From positions 1-64,000 of the forward strand of contig NZ_JAAQWN010000006.1 of the NCBI RefSeq assembly GCF_012985465.1: a stretch of DNA of 64,000 nucleotides, given 5' to 3'. Below the pieces are notes generated by a model. That model was not told where the DNA came from, searched no databases, and saw nothing but the letters and a program-made list of their open reading frames with translations. This DNA comes from Pseudomonas sp. WS 5079. GTDB taxonomy: Bacteria; Pseudomonadota; Gammaproteobacteria; Pseudomonadales; Pseudomonadaceae. Below, in pieces: positions 24,684 through 33,029 of this stretch; positions within the stretch are counted from its first letter, which is position 1, and each line of letters opens with the position of its first letter. A program made the position numbers and the translations under genes.

Positions 24684-26783
24684 ATGCAGACTTTTTTTAT
24701 CGCGCCCACCGATTTTGGTGTGGGTCTGACCTCCATCAGCCTTGGGCTGGTGCGTACCCTTGAACGGGCCGGGCTGAAAGTCGGCTTTTTCAAGCCCATT
24801 GCCCAGCCCCATCCCGGCGACACGGGGCCTGAGCGCTCCACCGAGCTGGTGGCCCGTACCCATGGCCTCAAACCACCGCAGCCATTGGGCCTGGCCCATG
24901 TCGAGCGGATGCTCGGCGATGGCCAGCTCGATGAGTTGCTCGAAGAAATCATCACCCTTTATCAACAGGCGGCCGTGGGCAAGGACGTGCTGATTGTCGA
25001 GGGCATGGTGCCGACCCGCAGCGCCAGCTATGCGGCACGGGTCAACCTGCACCTGGCAAAAAGCCTGGATGCCGAAGTCATCCTCGTCTCGGCCCCGGAA
25101 AACGAGGTGCTGACCGAACTGTCCGGCCGTGTGGAATTGCAGGCGCAGCTGTTCGGCGGCCCGAAAGACCCGAAAGTACTGGGGGTGATCCTCAACAAGG
25201 TGCAGACCGACGAGAGCATGGAGGCCTTCGCCGCCCGCCTCAAGGAGCATTCGCCGTTGCTGCGCAGTGGCGATTTCCGCCTGCTCGGCTGCATCCCGTT
25301 CCAGCCCGAGCTCAACGCCCCGCGCACACGCGATGTGGCCGACCTGATGGGCGCGCAAGTGCTCAACGCCGGCGACTATGAAACCCGGCGCATGAACAAA
25401 ATCATCATCTGCGCGCGCACCATGCGCAACACCGTGGAGCTGCTCAAGCCCGGCGTGCTGGTGGTGACGCCGGGGGATCGCGACGACATCATCCTCGCCG
25501 TCAGCCTGGCCGCGATCAATGGCGTGCCCCTGGCCGGCCTGCTGCTGACCAGCGACACCCTGCCCGACCCACGGATCATGGACCTGTGCCGTGGTGCATT
25601 CCAGGCCGGGTTGCCGGTGCTGTCGGTGAGTACCGGCTCCTATGACACTGCCAACCAGCTCAACAGCCTGAACAAGGAAATCCCGATTGATGACCGCGAA
25701 CGTGCGGAGATCATTACCGATTTCGTCGCCAGCCACCTGGATGCGCGCTGGCTGCACCAGCGTTGCGGTACGCCACGGGAGATGCGCCTGTCGCCGGCGG
25801 TGTTCCGCTACCAGTTGATCCAGCGCGCCCAGGCCGCCAACAAGCGCATTGTGTTGCCCGAAGGCAGCGAGCCGCTGACCGTGCAAGCCGCCGCCATCTG
25901 CCAGGCCCGCGGCATTGCCCGTTGCGTGCTGCTAGCCAAGCCGGCCGATGTCCAAGCCGTAGCCCGCGCCCATGGCATCGAGCTGCCTGAAGGCCTGGAA
26001 ATTCTGGACCCGGACCTGATCCGCGAGCGCTATGTCGAGCCCATGGTGGCGCTGCGCAAGAGCAAAAGCCTCAACGCACCGATGGCCGAGCAGCAACTGG
26101 AAGACACCGTGGTGATCGCCACCATGATGCTGGCGCTGGATGAAGTAGACGGCCTGGTCTCCGGGGTCATCCACTCCACCGCCAATACCATCCGCCCGGC
26201 CTTGCAGCTGATTAAAACGGCGCCGGGCTGCACCCTGGTGTCATCGGTGTTTTTCATGCTGTTCCCTGAACAAGTGCTGGTCTACGGCGACTGCGTGATG
26301 AACCCACACCCAAGCGCTGCGGAACTGGCGGAAATCGCCCTGCAAAGCGCCGACTCGGCCGCCGCCTTCGGCATCACCCCACGCGTGGCGATGATCAGCT
26401 ATTCCAGCGGTGACTCGGCCAGTGGCGAGGAAGTGGAGAAAGTCCGCGAAGCCACCCTGCTGGCCCACGAGCAACAGAGCTCGCTGCTGATCGACGGCCC
26501 GTTGCAGTACGACGCCGCCGCCAACGAAAACGTCGCCCGGCAACTGGCGCCCAACAGCCTGGTGGCGGGCAAGGCCACGGTCTTTGTATTCCCCGACCTC
26601 AACACCGGCAACACCACCCACAAGGCGGTGCAACGCAGTGCCGATTGCGTCAGCCTCGGCCCCATGCTGCAAGGCCTGCGCAAACCCGTGAACGACCTGC
26701 CCCGTGGGGCCCAGGTGGACGATATCGTCTACACCATCGCCCTGACCGCGATTCAAGCCGCCAACCGACCTATGGATGCCTAA
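24684..26783 (+). CDS. pta: Phosphate acetyltransferase
   Basis: 699 residues from MQTFFI. The N-terminal domain is a P-loop DRTGG/BioD-like domain (FFIAPTDFGVGLTSISLGL); the DRTGG domain follows, and the C-terminal catalytic PTA domain starts near residue 390 (KRIVLPEGSEPLTVQAA) and includes DCVMNPHPSAAELAEIAL. It interconverts acetyl-CoA and acetyl phosphate. No acetate kinase gene is adjacent. The acyltransferase gene starts immediately after the stop codon. Confidence 0.95.
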   Translation: MQTFFIAPTDFGVGLTSISLGLVRTLERAGLKVGFFKPIAQPHPGDTGPERSTELVARTHGLKPPQPLGLAHVERMLGDGQLDELLEEIITLYQQAAVGKDVLIVEGMVPTRSASYAARVNLHLAKSLDAEVILVSAPENEVLTELSGRVELQAQLFGGPKDPKVLGVILNKVQTDESMEAFAARLKEHSPLLRSGDFRLLGCIPFQPELNAPRTRDVADLMGAQVLNAGDYETRRMNKIIICARTMRNTVELLKPGVLVVTPGDRDDIILAVSLAAINGVPLAGLLLTSDTLPDPRIMDLCRGAFQAGLPVLSVSTGSYDTANQLNSLNKEIPIDDRERAEIITDFVASHLDARWLHQRCGTPREMRLSPAVFRYQLIQRAQAANKRIVLPEGSEPLTVQAAAICQARGIARCVLLAKPADVQAVARAHGIELPEGLEILDPDLIRERYVEPMVALRKSKSLNAPMAEQQLEDTVVIATMMLALDEVDGLVSGVIHSTANTIRPALQLIKTAPGCTLVSSVFFMLFPEQVLVYGDCVMNPHPSAAELAEIALQSADSAAAFGITPRVAMISYSSGDSASGEEVEKVREATLLAHEQQSSLLIDGPLQYDAAANENVARQLAPNSLVAGKATVFVFPDLNTGNTTHKAVQRSADCVSLGPMLQGLRKPVNDLPRGAQVDDIVYTIALTAIQAANRPMDA

Positions 26784-27683
26784 ATGCTGGAATTCCTGCC
26801 TGCCCCCCTGCGTGGGGTAATCGCCTCGCTGTTGCTGGCGTTGAACACAATTCTGCTGTGTTCATTCCTGTTTATCGTCGCGCTGTTCAAGGCACTGCCC
26901 TTCGCCAAGCGCTTCAGCGAATGGCTGATGAACCAGACCCACGAGGCCTGGATCAGCAATAACAACACCTGGATGAACCTGGTGCGCCGCACACGCTGGC
27001 ACCTCAAGGGCCTGGAAGGCCTGGACTACCAGCACTCGTACCTGGTGACCAGCAACCACCAGAGCTGGGTCGATATCATGGTGCTGCAGTACGTGCTCAA
27101 TCGGCGGATCCGCCCGCTGAAGTTTTTCCTCAAGCAGGAACTGATCTGGGTGCCGGTGATTGGCCTGGCCTGGTGGGCGCTGGGTTTCCCCTTCATGAAG
27201 CGCTACACCAAGGCCTACCTGGAAAAACACCCGGAGAAGAAAGGCAAGGACCTGGAAACCACCCGCAAGACCTGTGCGAAGTTTCGCGACAACCCGGTGG
27301 GTATTTTCAACTTTGCCGAAGGCACGCGCTTCACCCCAGGCAAACATGCGCAGCAGCAGTCGCCGTTTCGTTACCTGCTCAAGCCCAAGGCTGGTGGCAT
27401 TGCGTTTGTGCTGGATGCCATGGGGGAGCAGTTGAAGTCATTGGTCAACGTGACTATCCACTATCCGGGCGGCCGCCCGGGTTTCTGGGACTTGCTGTGC
27501 GGCAATGTGCAGGAGGTGGTGGTGCAGTTTGAAGAGGTGCAGATCCCGGCCGAGTTCATTGGCAAGAATTATGAGCAGGATGGGGAATATCGGCTGGCGT
27601 TCCAGGGCTGGATCAACCAGTTATGGGAAGACAAGGATGCTCTGCTGAGCCGACTTCACATCGAGTACCCAGGCAATAGGTGA
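26784..27683 (+). CDS. 1-acyl-glycerol-3-phosphate acyltransferase family protein (YihG-like)
   Basis: 299 residues. One membrane anchor covers residues about 9-32. The acyltransferase motif NHQSWVD (HX4D) is near residue 91 and FNFAEGTRF is the FxxEGTR motif near residue 173. It should transfer acyl groups to lysophosphatidic acid at the inner membrane. The ATG follows the pta stop directly (TAAATG), so translation is coupled. The protein is closer to YihG than to the shorter PlsC. Confidence 0.9.
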   Translation: MLEFLPAPLRGVIASLLLALNTILLCSFLFIVALFKALPFAKRFSEWLMNQTHEAWISNNNTWMNLVRRTRWHLKGLEGLDYQHSYLVTSNHQSWVDIMVLQYVLNRRIRPLKFFLKQELIWVPVIGLAWWALGFPFMKRYTKAYLEKHPEKKGKDLETTRKTCAKFRDNPVGIFNFAEGTRFTPGKHAQQQSPFRYLLKPKAGGIAFVLDAMGEQLKSLVNVTIHYPGGRPGFWDLLCGNVQEVVVQFEEVQIPAEFIGKNYEQDGEYRLAFQGWINQLWEDKDALLSRLHIEYPGNR

Positions 27684-27688
27684 TCACC

Positions 27689-27779
27689 ATGTGGGAGCTG
27701 GCTTGCCTGCGATAGCGGTCTGTCAGAGGTAAGTGCATTGCCTGGCCTCCTGCAATCGCAGGCAAGCCAGCTCCCACAT
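27689..27779. repeat. REP doublet
   Basis: ATGTGGGAGCTGGCTTGCCT and AGGCAAGCCAGCTCCCACAT are inverted around a 50-base centre, just after the acyltransferase stop codon. Confidence 0.9.
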
Positions 27780-27804
27780 TGACGGTGTTGACCTTTAGAG
27801 TGTG

Positions 27805-27844
27805 AAAAAAGCCCGCCACCGAGTGCTCGGTGGCGGGCTTTTTT
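27805..27844. terminator. Bidirectional terminator between acyltransferase and cysNC
   Basis: A 13-bp stem (27811-27823 and 27826-27838) of GCCCGCCACCGAG with A-run before and T-run after serves both convergent transcripts. Confidence 0.9.
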
Positions 27845-27857
27845 GTGGCGGCGAGGT

Positions 27858-29756
27858 TTAGATCGCGCCGCGCTGGCGCAACAGCTCCAGCACTTGCTTG
27901 ACGCTGTCGTCCAGCGACAGTGCCTGGGTATCTATCACCAGGTCAGCATTCAACGGCACGTCGTACGGGAACGACTCGCCAGGGATATTATCCCCACCGG
28001 CGGCGTACAAGCCTTGCGGGTCACGCTCGGCACACACCAGCGGCGAGGCCTGCACGTACACGGTCAGCAAACGGTCACTGCCGATCAACGCCTTGGCCTG
28101 TTCCCGGCCTTCGGCATCCGGTGCGACGAAGGCCGCCAGGGTCAGCAAGCCGGCTTCGTTGAACTGACGCGCCACGTGGGCCGCACGCCGCCAGTTCTCG
28201 GTACGCCCGGCACGATCCTGGGGCAGGCCTTTGTTCAGGTCATGGCGCAGGTTCTGCCCATCCAGCACAAACACCGCACGGCCCATATCGAACAGTTTGC
28301 GCTCGACCGCATAGGCCAGGGTGCTCTTGCCAGCGCCCGACAAGCCGCTGAACAACACGGTGGCCGGCTGCTGGCCGAAGCGCTGGGCGCGTTCTTCGGT
28401 GGCCACATGGGCCAACTTGCCGTGCTGCGCGGCGCTGCCATGGCTGACCGGCGGGGCGATGATCATGCCCGCAGCCACGGTGCCGTTGGTCAAACGGTCG
28501 ATCACGATAAAGGCGCCGGTGGTGCGGTTGCTGGCGTAACCGTCCAGGGCAATGGCCGCATCGAGGCTGACCTTGACCCGGCCGATCTCGTTCAACTGCA
28601 AGGCACTGGCCGGGCCTTCCTCGAGGGTGTTCACATCCACACGATGCACGATGCTGGTGATCGAACCCGGCACATAGCTGGTGGCGCGCTTGATGTCGTA
28701 TTTCTTGCCCGGCAGCATCGGCTCCTCGGCCATCCACACCAGCATGGCGTCGAAGGCATCGGTGACTTGCGGCACGTTGTCGGCATGCACCAGCAGGTCG
28801 CCACGGGAGATGTCGATCTCGTCTTCCATGGTCAGGGTCACGGCCTGGCCTGGGCCTGCGTGCTCCAGTTCACCTTCGAAGGTGACGATGGATTTGACGC
28901 GGCTGCTCTTGCACGACGGCAGCACTACGACTTCGTCGCCCTTGTGCACGATGCCGCTGGCCAGGGTGCCGGCAAAACCACGGAAGTTCAGGTTCGGACG
29001 GTTGACGTACTGCACCGGAAAACGCAGGTCGGTGTAGTTGCGGTCGTTGGCGATCTCGACGGTTTCGAGAATCTCCATCAGCGACTGGCCGGTGTACCAC
29101 GGCGAACGCTCGCTTTTGTTCACCACGTTGTCGCCCTTGAGCGCCGACATCGGCACAAAGGCCATGGTGCTCGGCTTGAACGCAATGCCATCGGCGAACT
29201 TCAGGTAATCGGCCTTGATCGACTCGAAAATGCTCTCGTCGAAACCGTTGAGGTCCATCTTGTTGATCGCGATGACGATGTGCTTGATGCCCAACAGCGA
29301 GGCGATAAAGCTGTGGCGACGGGTCTGGGTCTGCACGCCGTAGCGCGCGTCCACCAGGATGATCGCCAGGTCACAGGTGGACGCACCGGTGGCCATGTTG
29401 CGGGTGTACTGCTCATGGCCGGGGGTGTCGGCGATGATGAATTTGCGCTTGGCGGTGGAGAAATAGCGGTAGGCCACATCAATGGTGATGCCCTGCTCAC
29501 GCTCGGCCTGCAGGCCGTCGACCAGCAATGCCAGGTCGATATCGTCACCGGTGGTGCCGACTTTCTTCGAATCGCGGGTGATGGCTTCCAGATGGTCTTC
29601 GTAGATCATCTTCGAGTCGTGCAGCAGGCGCCCGATCAGGGTGCTCTTGCCGTCGTCGACGTTGCCACAGGTCAGAAAGCGCAGCATTTCCTTGCGTTCG
29701 TGCTGGCCCAGGTAGGCGAGGATGTCCTCGCTGATCAAATCAGATACATGCGACAT
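27858..29756 (-). CDS. cysNC: Bifunctional sulfate adenylyltransferase subunit 1/APS kinase
   Basis: 632 residues. The N-terminal GTPase domain has GNVDDGKSTL (residue about 31), DTPGHEQYTRN and NKMDL; EF-Tu-like beta-barrels follow. The C-terminal APS kinase domain starts near residue 440 with FSGLSGAGKSTLAYA and LDGQNLRHDLNKGL. The enzyme adenylates sulfate with CysD and phosphorylates APS to PAPS. The fusion is the rule in Pseudomonas. It follows cysD by 9 bp on the same strand. Confidence 0.96.
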   Translation of the reverse strand: MSHVSDLISEDILAYLGQHERKEMLRFLTCGNVDDGKSTLIGRLLHDSKMIYEDHLEAITRDSKKVGTTGDDIDLALLVDGLQAEREQGITIDVAYRYFSTAKRKFIIADTPGHEQYTRNMATGASTCDLAIILVDARYGVQTQTRRHSFIASLLGIKHIVIAINKMDLNGFDESIFESIKADYLKFADGIAFKPSTMAFVPMSALKGDNVVNKSERSPWYTGQSLMEILETVEIANDRNYTDLRFPVQYVNRPNLNFRGFAGTLASGIVHKGDEVVVLPSCKSSRVKSIVTFEGELEHAGPGQAVTLTMEDEIDISRGDLLVHADNVPQVTDAFDAMLVWMAEEPMLPGKKYDIKRATSYVPGSITSIVHRVDVNTLEEGPASALQLNEIGRVKVSLDAAIALDGYASNRTTGAFIVIDRLTNGTVAAGMIIAPPVSHGSAAQHGKLAHVATEERAQRFGQQPATVLFSGLSGAGKSTLAYAVERKLFDMGRAVFVLDGQNLRHDLNKGLPQDRAGRTENWRRAAHVARQFNEAGLLTLAAFVAPDAEGREQAKALIGSDRLLTVYVQASPLVCAERDPQGLYAAGGDNIPGESFPYDVPLNADLVIDTQALSLDDSVKQVLELLRQRGAI

Positions 29757-29765
29757 GACAACCCC

Positions 29766-30683
29766 TTAGAAATAACCCTGACGTTTTTTGTCTTCCATCG
29801 AGCCTGCACCATCGTGATCGATGACACGGCCCTGGCGCTCGGAAGTTCGCGTCAGGAGCATTTCCTGGATGATGTCCGTCAGCGTCTCGGCTTCGGACTC
29901 CACCGCGCCCGTCAACGGGTAGCAGCCAAGGGTACGGAAACGTACTTTCTTCTTGACGATACGGGCTTTGTCTTCGTCGGACAGGTGCTCGAGGATGCGC
30001 TCGTCGTCGATCATGATCAGCGTGCCGTTCTTCTCGATCACTTCGCGTTCGGCGGCGAAGTACAGCGGCACGATCGGGATACCTTCCAGATAGATGTACT
30101 GCCAGATATCCAGCTCGGTCCAGTTGGACAGCGGGAACACGCGGATCGACTCGCCCTTGTTGACGTTGCCGTTGTAGACGTTCCACAGCTCCGGACGCTG
30201 GTTTTTCGGGTCCCAGCGGTGCTTGCTGTCGCGGAACGAGTACACGCGCTCTTTGGCGCGGGATTTCTCTTCATCGCGACGGGCGCCGCCGAACGCTGCG
30301 TCGAAACCATACTTGTCCAAGGCTTGTTTCAGGCCTTCGGTCTTCATGATGTCGGTGTGCTTGGCGCTGCCGTGGGTAAACGGGTTGATGCCCTGCGCCA
30401 CGCCGTCCGGGTTGACGTGGGTGATCAGCTCCAGGCCCAGTTCCTCGACCATGCGGTCGCGGAATTTGTACATTTCCTGGAATTTCCACTGAGTGTCCAC
30501 ATGCATCACCGGAAACGGCAGCTTGCCCGGGAAGAATGCCTTGCGCGCCAGATGCAGCATCACGGCGGAGTCTTTGCCGATGGAGTAGAGCATCACCGGG
30601 TTGTCGAACTCGGCGGCAACCTCACGGATGATGTGGATGCTCTCCGCCTCCAGCTGTTTCAGATGCGTCAGTTTATCGACCAT
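29766..30683 (-). CDS. cysD: Sulfate adenylyltransferase subunit 2
   Basis: 305 residues. PP-loop motif YSIGKDSAVMLHL is near residue 33, and the ATP-pyrophosphatase fold segments FPVMHVDTQWKF and GARRDEEKSRAKERV follow. It forms the catalytic subunit of ATP sulfurylase, with CysN supplying GTP-driven energy. The operon is expected to be CysB-regulated in response to sulfur limitation; a palindrome lies about 110 bp upstream. Confidence 0.96.
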   Translation of the reverse strand: MVDKLTHLKQLEAESIHIIREVAAEFDNPVMLYSIGKDSAVMLHLARKAFFPGKLPFPVMHVDTQWKFQEMYKFRDRMVEELGLELITHVNPDGVAQGINPFTHGSAKHTDIMKTEGLKQALDKYGFDAAFGGARRDEEKSRAKERVYSFRDSKHRWDPKNQRPELWNVYNGNVNKGESIRVFPLSNWTELDIWQYIYLEGIPIVPLYFAAEREVIEKNGTLIMIDDERILEHLSDEDKARIVKKKVRFRTLGCYPLTGAVESEAETLTDIIQEMLLTRTSERQGRVIDHDGAGSMEDKKRQGYF

Positions 30684-30790
30684 GGCTACTCACGGAAAAA
30701 CGATTCTTTTTGGACGGCCTGCGGGCCGTGTTCGAGCGGGGCATGCTAGCACAGCACCTTCTTCTATTCAGGGAGCCAGCTAGATCGAAA

Positions 30791-30808
30791 CGGTATATGG
30801 ATATACCG
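30791..30808. promoter_or_regulatory. 18-bp perfect palindrome upstream of cysD
   Basis: CGGTATAT-GG-ATATACCG is a perfect 8-bp inverted repeat with a 2-base centre about 108 bp upstream of the cysD start. It could be an operator for a dimeric regulator, or AT-rich promoter DNA. It is not part of the neighbouring REP doublet. Confidence 0.45.
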
Positions 30809-30832
30809 CCTCGTTTGGCCGTACATCGCCCC

Positions 30833-30914
30833 GTAGGAGCCGGCTTGCCGGCGATGGTGTCCTTGAAATCAATGCATGACTCAAGGGCCTCATCGCCGGC
30901 AAGCCGGCTCCTAC
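30833..30914. repeat. REP-like inverted repeat, second sequence type
   Basis: GTAGGAGCCGGCTTGCCGGC and its complement (GCCGGCAAGCCGGCTCCTAC) flank a 42-base loop. It is the same type as at 23146-23205 and lies between cysD and the Nif3-like gene. Confidence 0.9.
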
Positions 30915-30932
30915 AGTGGATGCAATGGGGGC

Positions 30933-31691
30933 TTAGATCGGGTTGGGGCAATCGATAAACAGGTGTTCCAGGGCAAAGCGCCGGGCCAGGTAGTCGCCCA
31001 GGGCCTGCACGCCATAACGCTCGGTGGCGTGATGACCGGCGGCGATAAAGCTGATGTCGTTTTCCCGGGCGCTGTGGAAGGTCTGCTCCGAGGCTTCGCC
31101 GCTGAGGTACAAATCCACCCCGGCCAGCACGGCCTGGTCGATGTAGCCCTGGCCGCCGCCGGTGCACCAGCCCACGCGGCGGATCATCGCGCTGCCTTCG
31201 ATCAGCAACGGCTCGCGGCCCATGGCTTCCTGCACGCGCCGAGCGAAATCCCGCGCCGACAGCGGCTCGGCCAGGGAGCCCACCAGCCCCACGACCTTGA
31301 GGTTGTCCGGGTCCAGCGGGCCTTCGACGGTAATGTCCAACTGGCGGGCCAATTGCACGTTGTTGCCCACTTCCGGGTGCAGGTCCAGCGGCAGGTGGTA
31401 GGCCAAGAGGCTGATGTCGTGCTTGAGCAGGGTCTTGAGGCGGCGCTGCTTCATGCCGGTGATGCACGGGCTTTCGCCTTTCCAGAAATAGCCGTGATGC
31501 ACCAGCACCAGGTCGGCCTTGGCCTCCACCGCCGCGTCGAGCAGCGCTTGGCTGGCGGTCACGCCACTGACAATGCGCAACACCTGCGGCCGGCCTTCTA
31601 CCTGCAGGCCATTGGGGCAGTAATCGGCAATTTTCGCACTGTTCAAGTAGCGATCCGCTTCTTCAACCAAGGTGCTCAGGGCGACGGCCAT
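30933..31691 (-). CDS. Nif3-like dinuclear metal-centre protein (YbgI family)
   Basis: 252 residues. Conserved segments are DYCPNGLQVEG, the metal ligands LVHHGYFWKG, LLAYHLPLDLHPEVGNN, GGGQGYIDQAVLAG, SGEASEQTFHSA and AAGHHATERYGVQ, all of the NIF3/YbgI family, which forms toroidal hexamers with two metal ions per subunit. It has been linked to GTP cyclohydrolase I type 2-like activity but has no settled role. It is divergent from algW with about 100 bp between starts. Confidence 0.92.
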   Translation of the reverse strand: MAVALSTLVEEADRYLNSAKIADYCPNGLQVEGRPQVLRIVSGVTASQALLDAAVEAKADLVLVHHGYFWKGESPCITGMKQRRLKTLLKHDISLLAYHLPLDLHPEVGNNVQLARQLDITVEGPLDPDNLKVVGLVGSLAEPLSARDFARRVQEAMGREPLLIEGSAMIRRVGWCTGGGQGYIDQAVLAGVDLYLSGEASEQTFHSARENDISFIAAGHHATERYGVQALGDYLARRFALEHLFIDCPNPI

Positions 31692-31793
31692 AAAAGACTC
31701 CTAAATATCCCGTTCAGAGGCGCTCGCGGCCTCGTATAATGCGCGACATTATGGGCGCTCCCGCGCCCCCTGCAACCTGTCAGGACTTACTTG

Positions 31794-32954
31794 ATGCTCA
31801 AGGCACTGCGTTATTTTGGATGGCCATTGTTGGCCGGCGTGCTGATCGCGATGCTGATCATTCAGCGTTATCCGCAATGGGTCGGCCTGCCAAGCCTGGA
31901 CGTCAACCTGCAACAGGCGCCGCAAACCAGCGCGGTGCAACAGGGCCCGGTGACCTACGCCGATGCGGTGGTGGTGGCCGCGCCTGCGGTGGTCAACCTG
32001 TACACCACCAAAGTCATCAATAAACCGGCGCACCCACTGTTCGAAGACCCACAGTTCCGGCGCTTTTTCGGCGACAACTCGCCCAAGCAGCGCCGCATGG
32101 AGTCGAGCCTCGGTTCCGGGGTGATCATGAGCCCGCAAGGCTACATCCTGACCAACAACCATGTGAGCACCGGCGCCGACCAGATTGTCGTGGCCCTGCG
32201 TGATGGCCGCGAAACCCTGGCGCGGGTGGTGGGCAGCGACCCGGAAACCGACCTTGCCGTCCTGAAGATCGACCTGAAGAACCTGCCATCCATCACCATC
32301 GGCCGCTCCGAGGGCCTGCGCGTGGGTGACGTGGCGCTGGCGATCGGCAACCCGTTCGGCGTCGGCCAGACGGTGACCATGGGCATCATCAGCGCCACCG
32401 GGCGCAATCAGCTGGGCCTCAACAGCTACGAAGACTTCATCCAGACCGACGCGGCGATCAACCCGGGCAACTCCGGCGGCGCGCTGGTGGATGCCAGTGG
32501 CAACCTGACCGGCATCAACACCGCGATCTTCTCCAAATCCGGTGGCTCCCAAGGCATCGGCTTCGCGATCCCGGTCAAGCTGGCGATGGAAGTGATGAAG
32601 TCGATCATCGAGCACGGCCAGGTGATTCGCGGCTGGCTGGGGATTGAAGTGCAGCCGCTGACCAAGGAGCTGTCGGAGTCCTTTGGCCTGACCGGGCGCC
32701 CAGGCATCGTGATTGCCGGCATCCTGCGCGGCGGCCCGGCGGAAAAGGCCGGGATGCAGGTGGGCGATGTGATCCTCAGTATCGACGGCGAACCGGCGGG
32801 CGACGGCCGGCGTTCGATGAACCAGGTGGCGCGAATCAAACCGACGGAAAAGGTCGCGATCCAGGTGATGCGCAACGGCAAGGAAATCAAGCTGCTGGCC
32901 GAAGTGGGCCTGCGCCCGCCGCCGGCACCGGCAACGGTGAAAGAGCAGGAATAA
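31794..32954 (+). CDS. algW: Periplasmic serine protease AlgW (DegS/HtrA family)
   Basis: 386 residues from ATG 31794 (AGGACT upstream). A membrane anchor near the N-terminus (FGWPLLAGVLIAMLIIQRYP) is followed by a trypsin-like domain with His in LTNNHVSTGAD, Asp in DPETDLAVLKID and Ser in NPGNSGGALVD, then one PDZ domain (residues about 280-370). One PDZ domain and an anchor are typical of DegS/AlgW, which cleaves the anti-sigma factor MucA to free AlgU in envelope stress. Confidence 0.93.
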   Translation: MLKALRYFGWPLLAGVLIAMLIIQRYPQWVGLPSLDVNLQQAPQTSAVQQGPVTYADAVVVAAPAVVNLYTTKVINKPAHPLFEDPQFRRFFGDNSPKQRRMESSLGSGVIMSPQGYILTNNHVSTGADQIVVALRDGRETLARVVGSDPETDLAVLKIDLKNLPSITIGRSEGLRVGDVALAIGNPFGVGQTVTMGIISATGRNQLGLNSYEDFIQTDAAINPGNSGGALVDASGNLTGINTAIFSKSGGSQGIGFAIPVKLAMEVMKSIIEHGQVIRGWLGIEVQPLTKELSESFGLTGRPGIVIAGILRGGPAEKAGMQVGDVILSIDGEPAGDGRRSMNQVARIKPTEKVAIQVMRNGKEIKLLAEVGLRPPPAPATVKEQE

Positions 32955-32989
32955 ACGGCGACCCTTAAAGAGATACACTCTCAATAGTC

Positions 32990-33017
32990 ATGTTATATTA
33001 TTTCAATATTGATATTG
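32990..33017 (+). promoter_or_regulatory. Candidate Zur-like box and palindrome before the TonB receptor
   Basis: ATGTTATATTATTTCAATAT (32990-33009) matches the gammaproteobacterial Zur consensus ATGTTATAwTATAACATTTC at about 15 of 20 positions. It overlaps a near-perfect palindrome CAATAT-TG-ATATTG (33004-33017). It lies directly before the receptor start codon. Fur boxes (GATAATGATAATCATTATC) do not fit as well. Confidence 0.4.
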
Positions 33018-33029
33018 GAATGTTAGACC

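Noticed and set aside
27843..30749. 968-codon plus-strand open frame over cysNC and cysD
   Set aside because: It is antisense to two clear enzymes whose domains and motifs are intact. The frame carries no known motif and starts next to the terminator.
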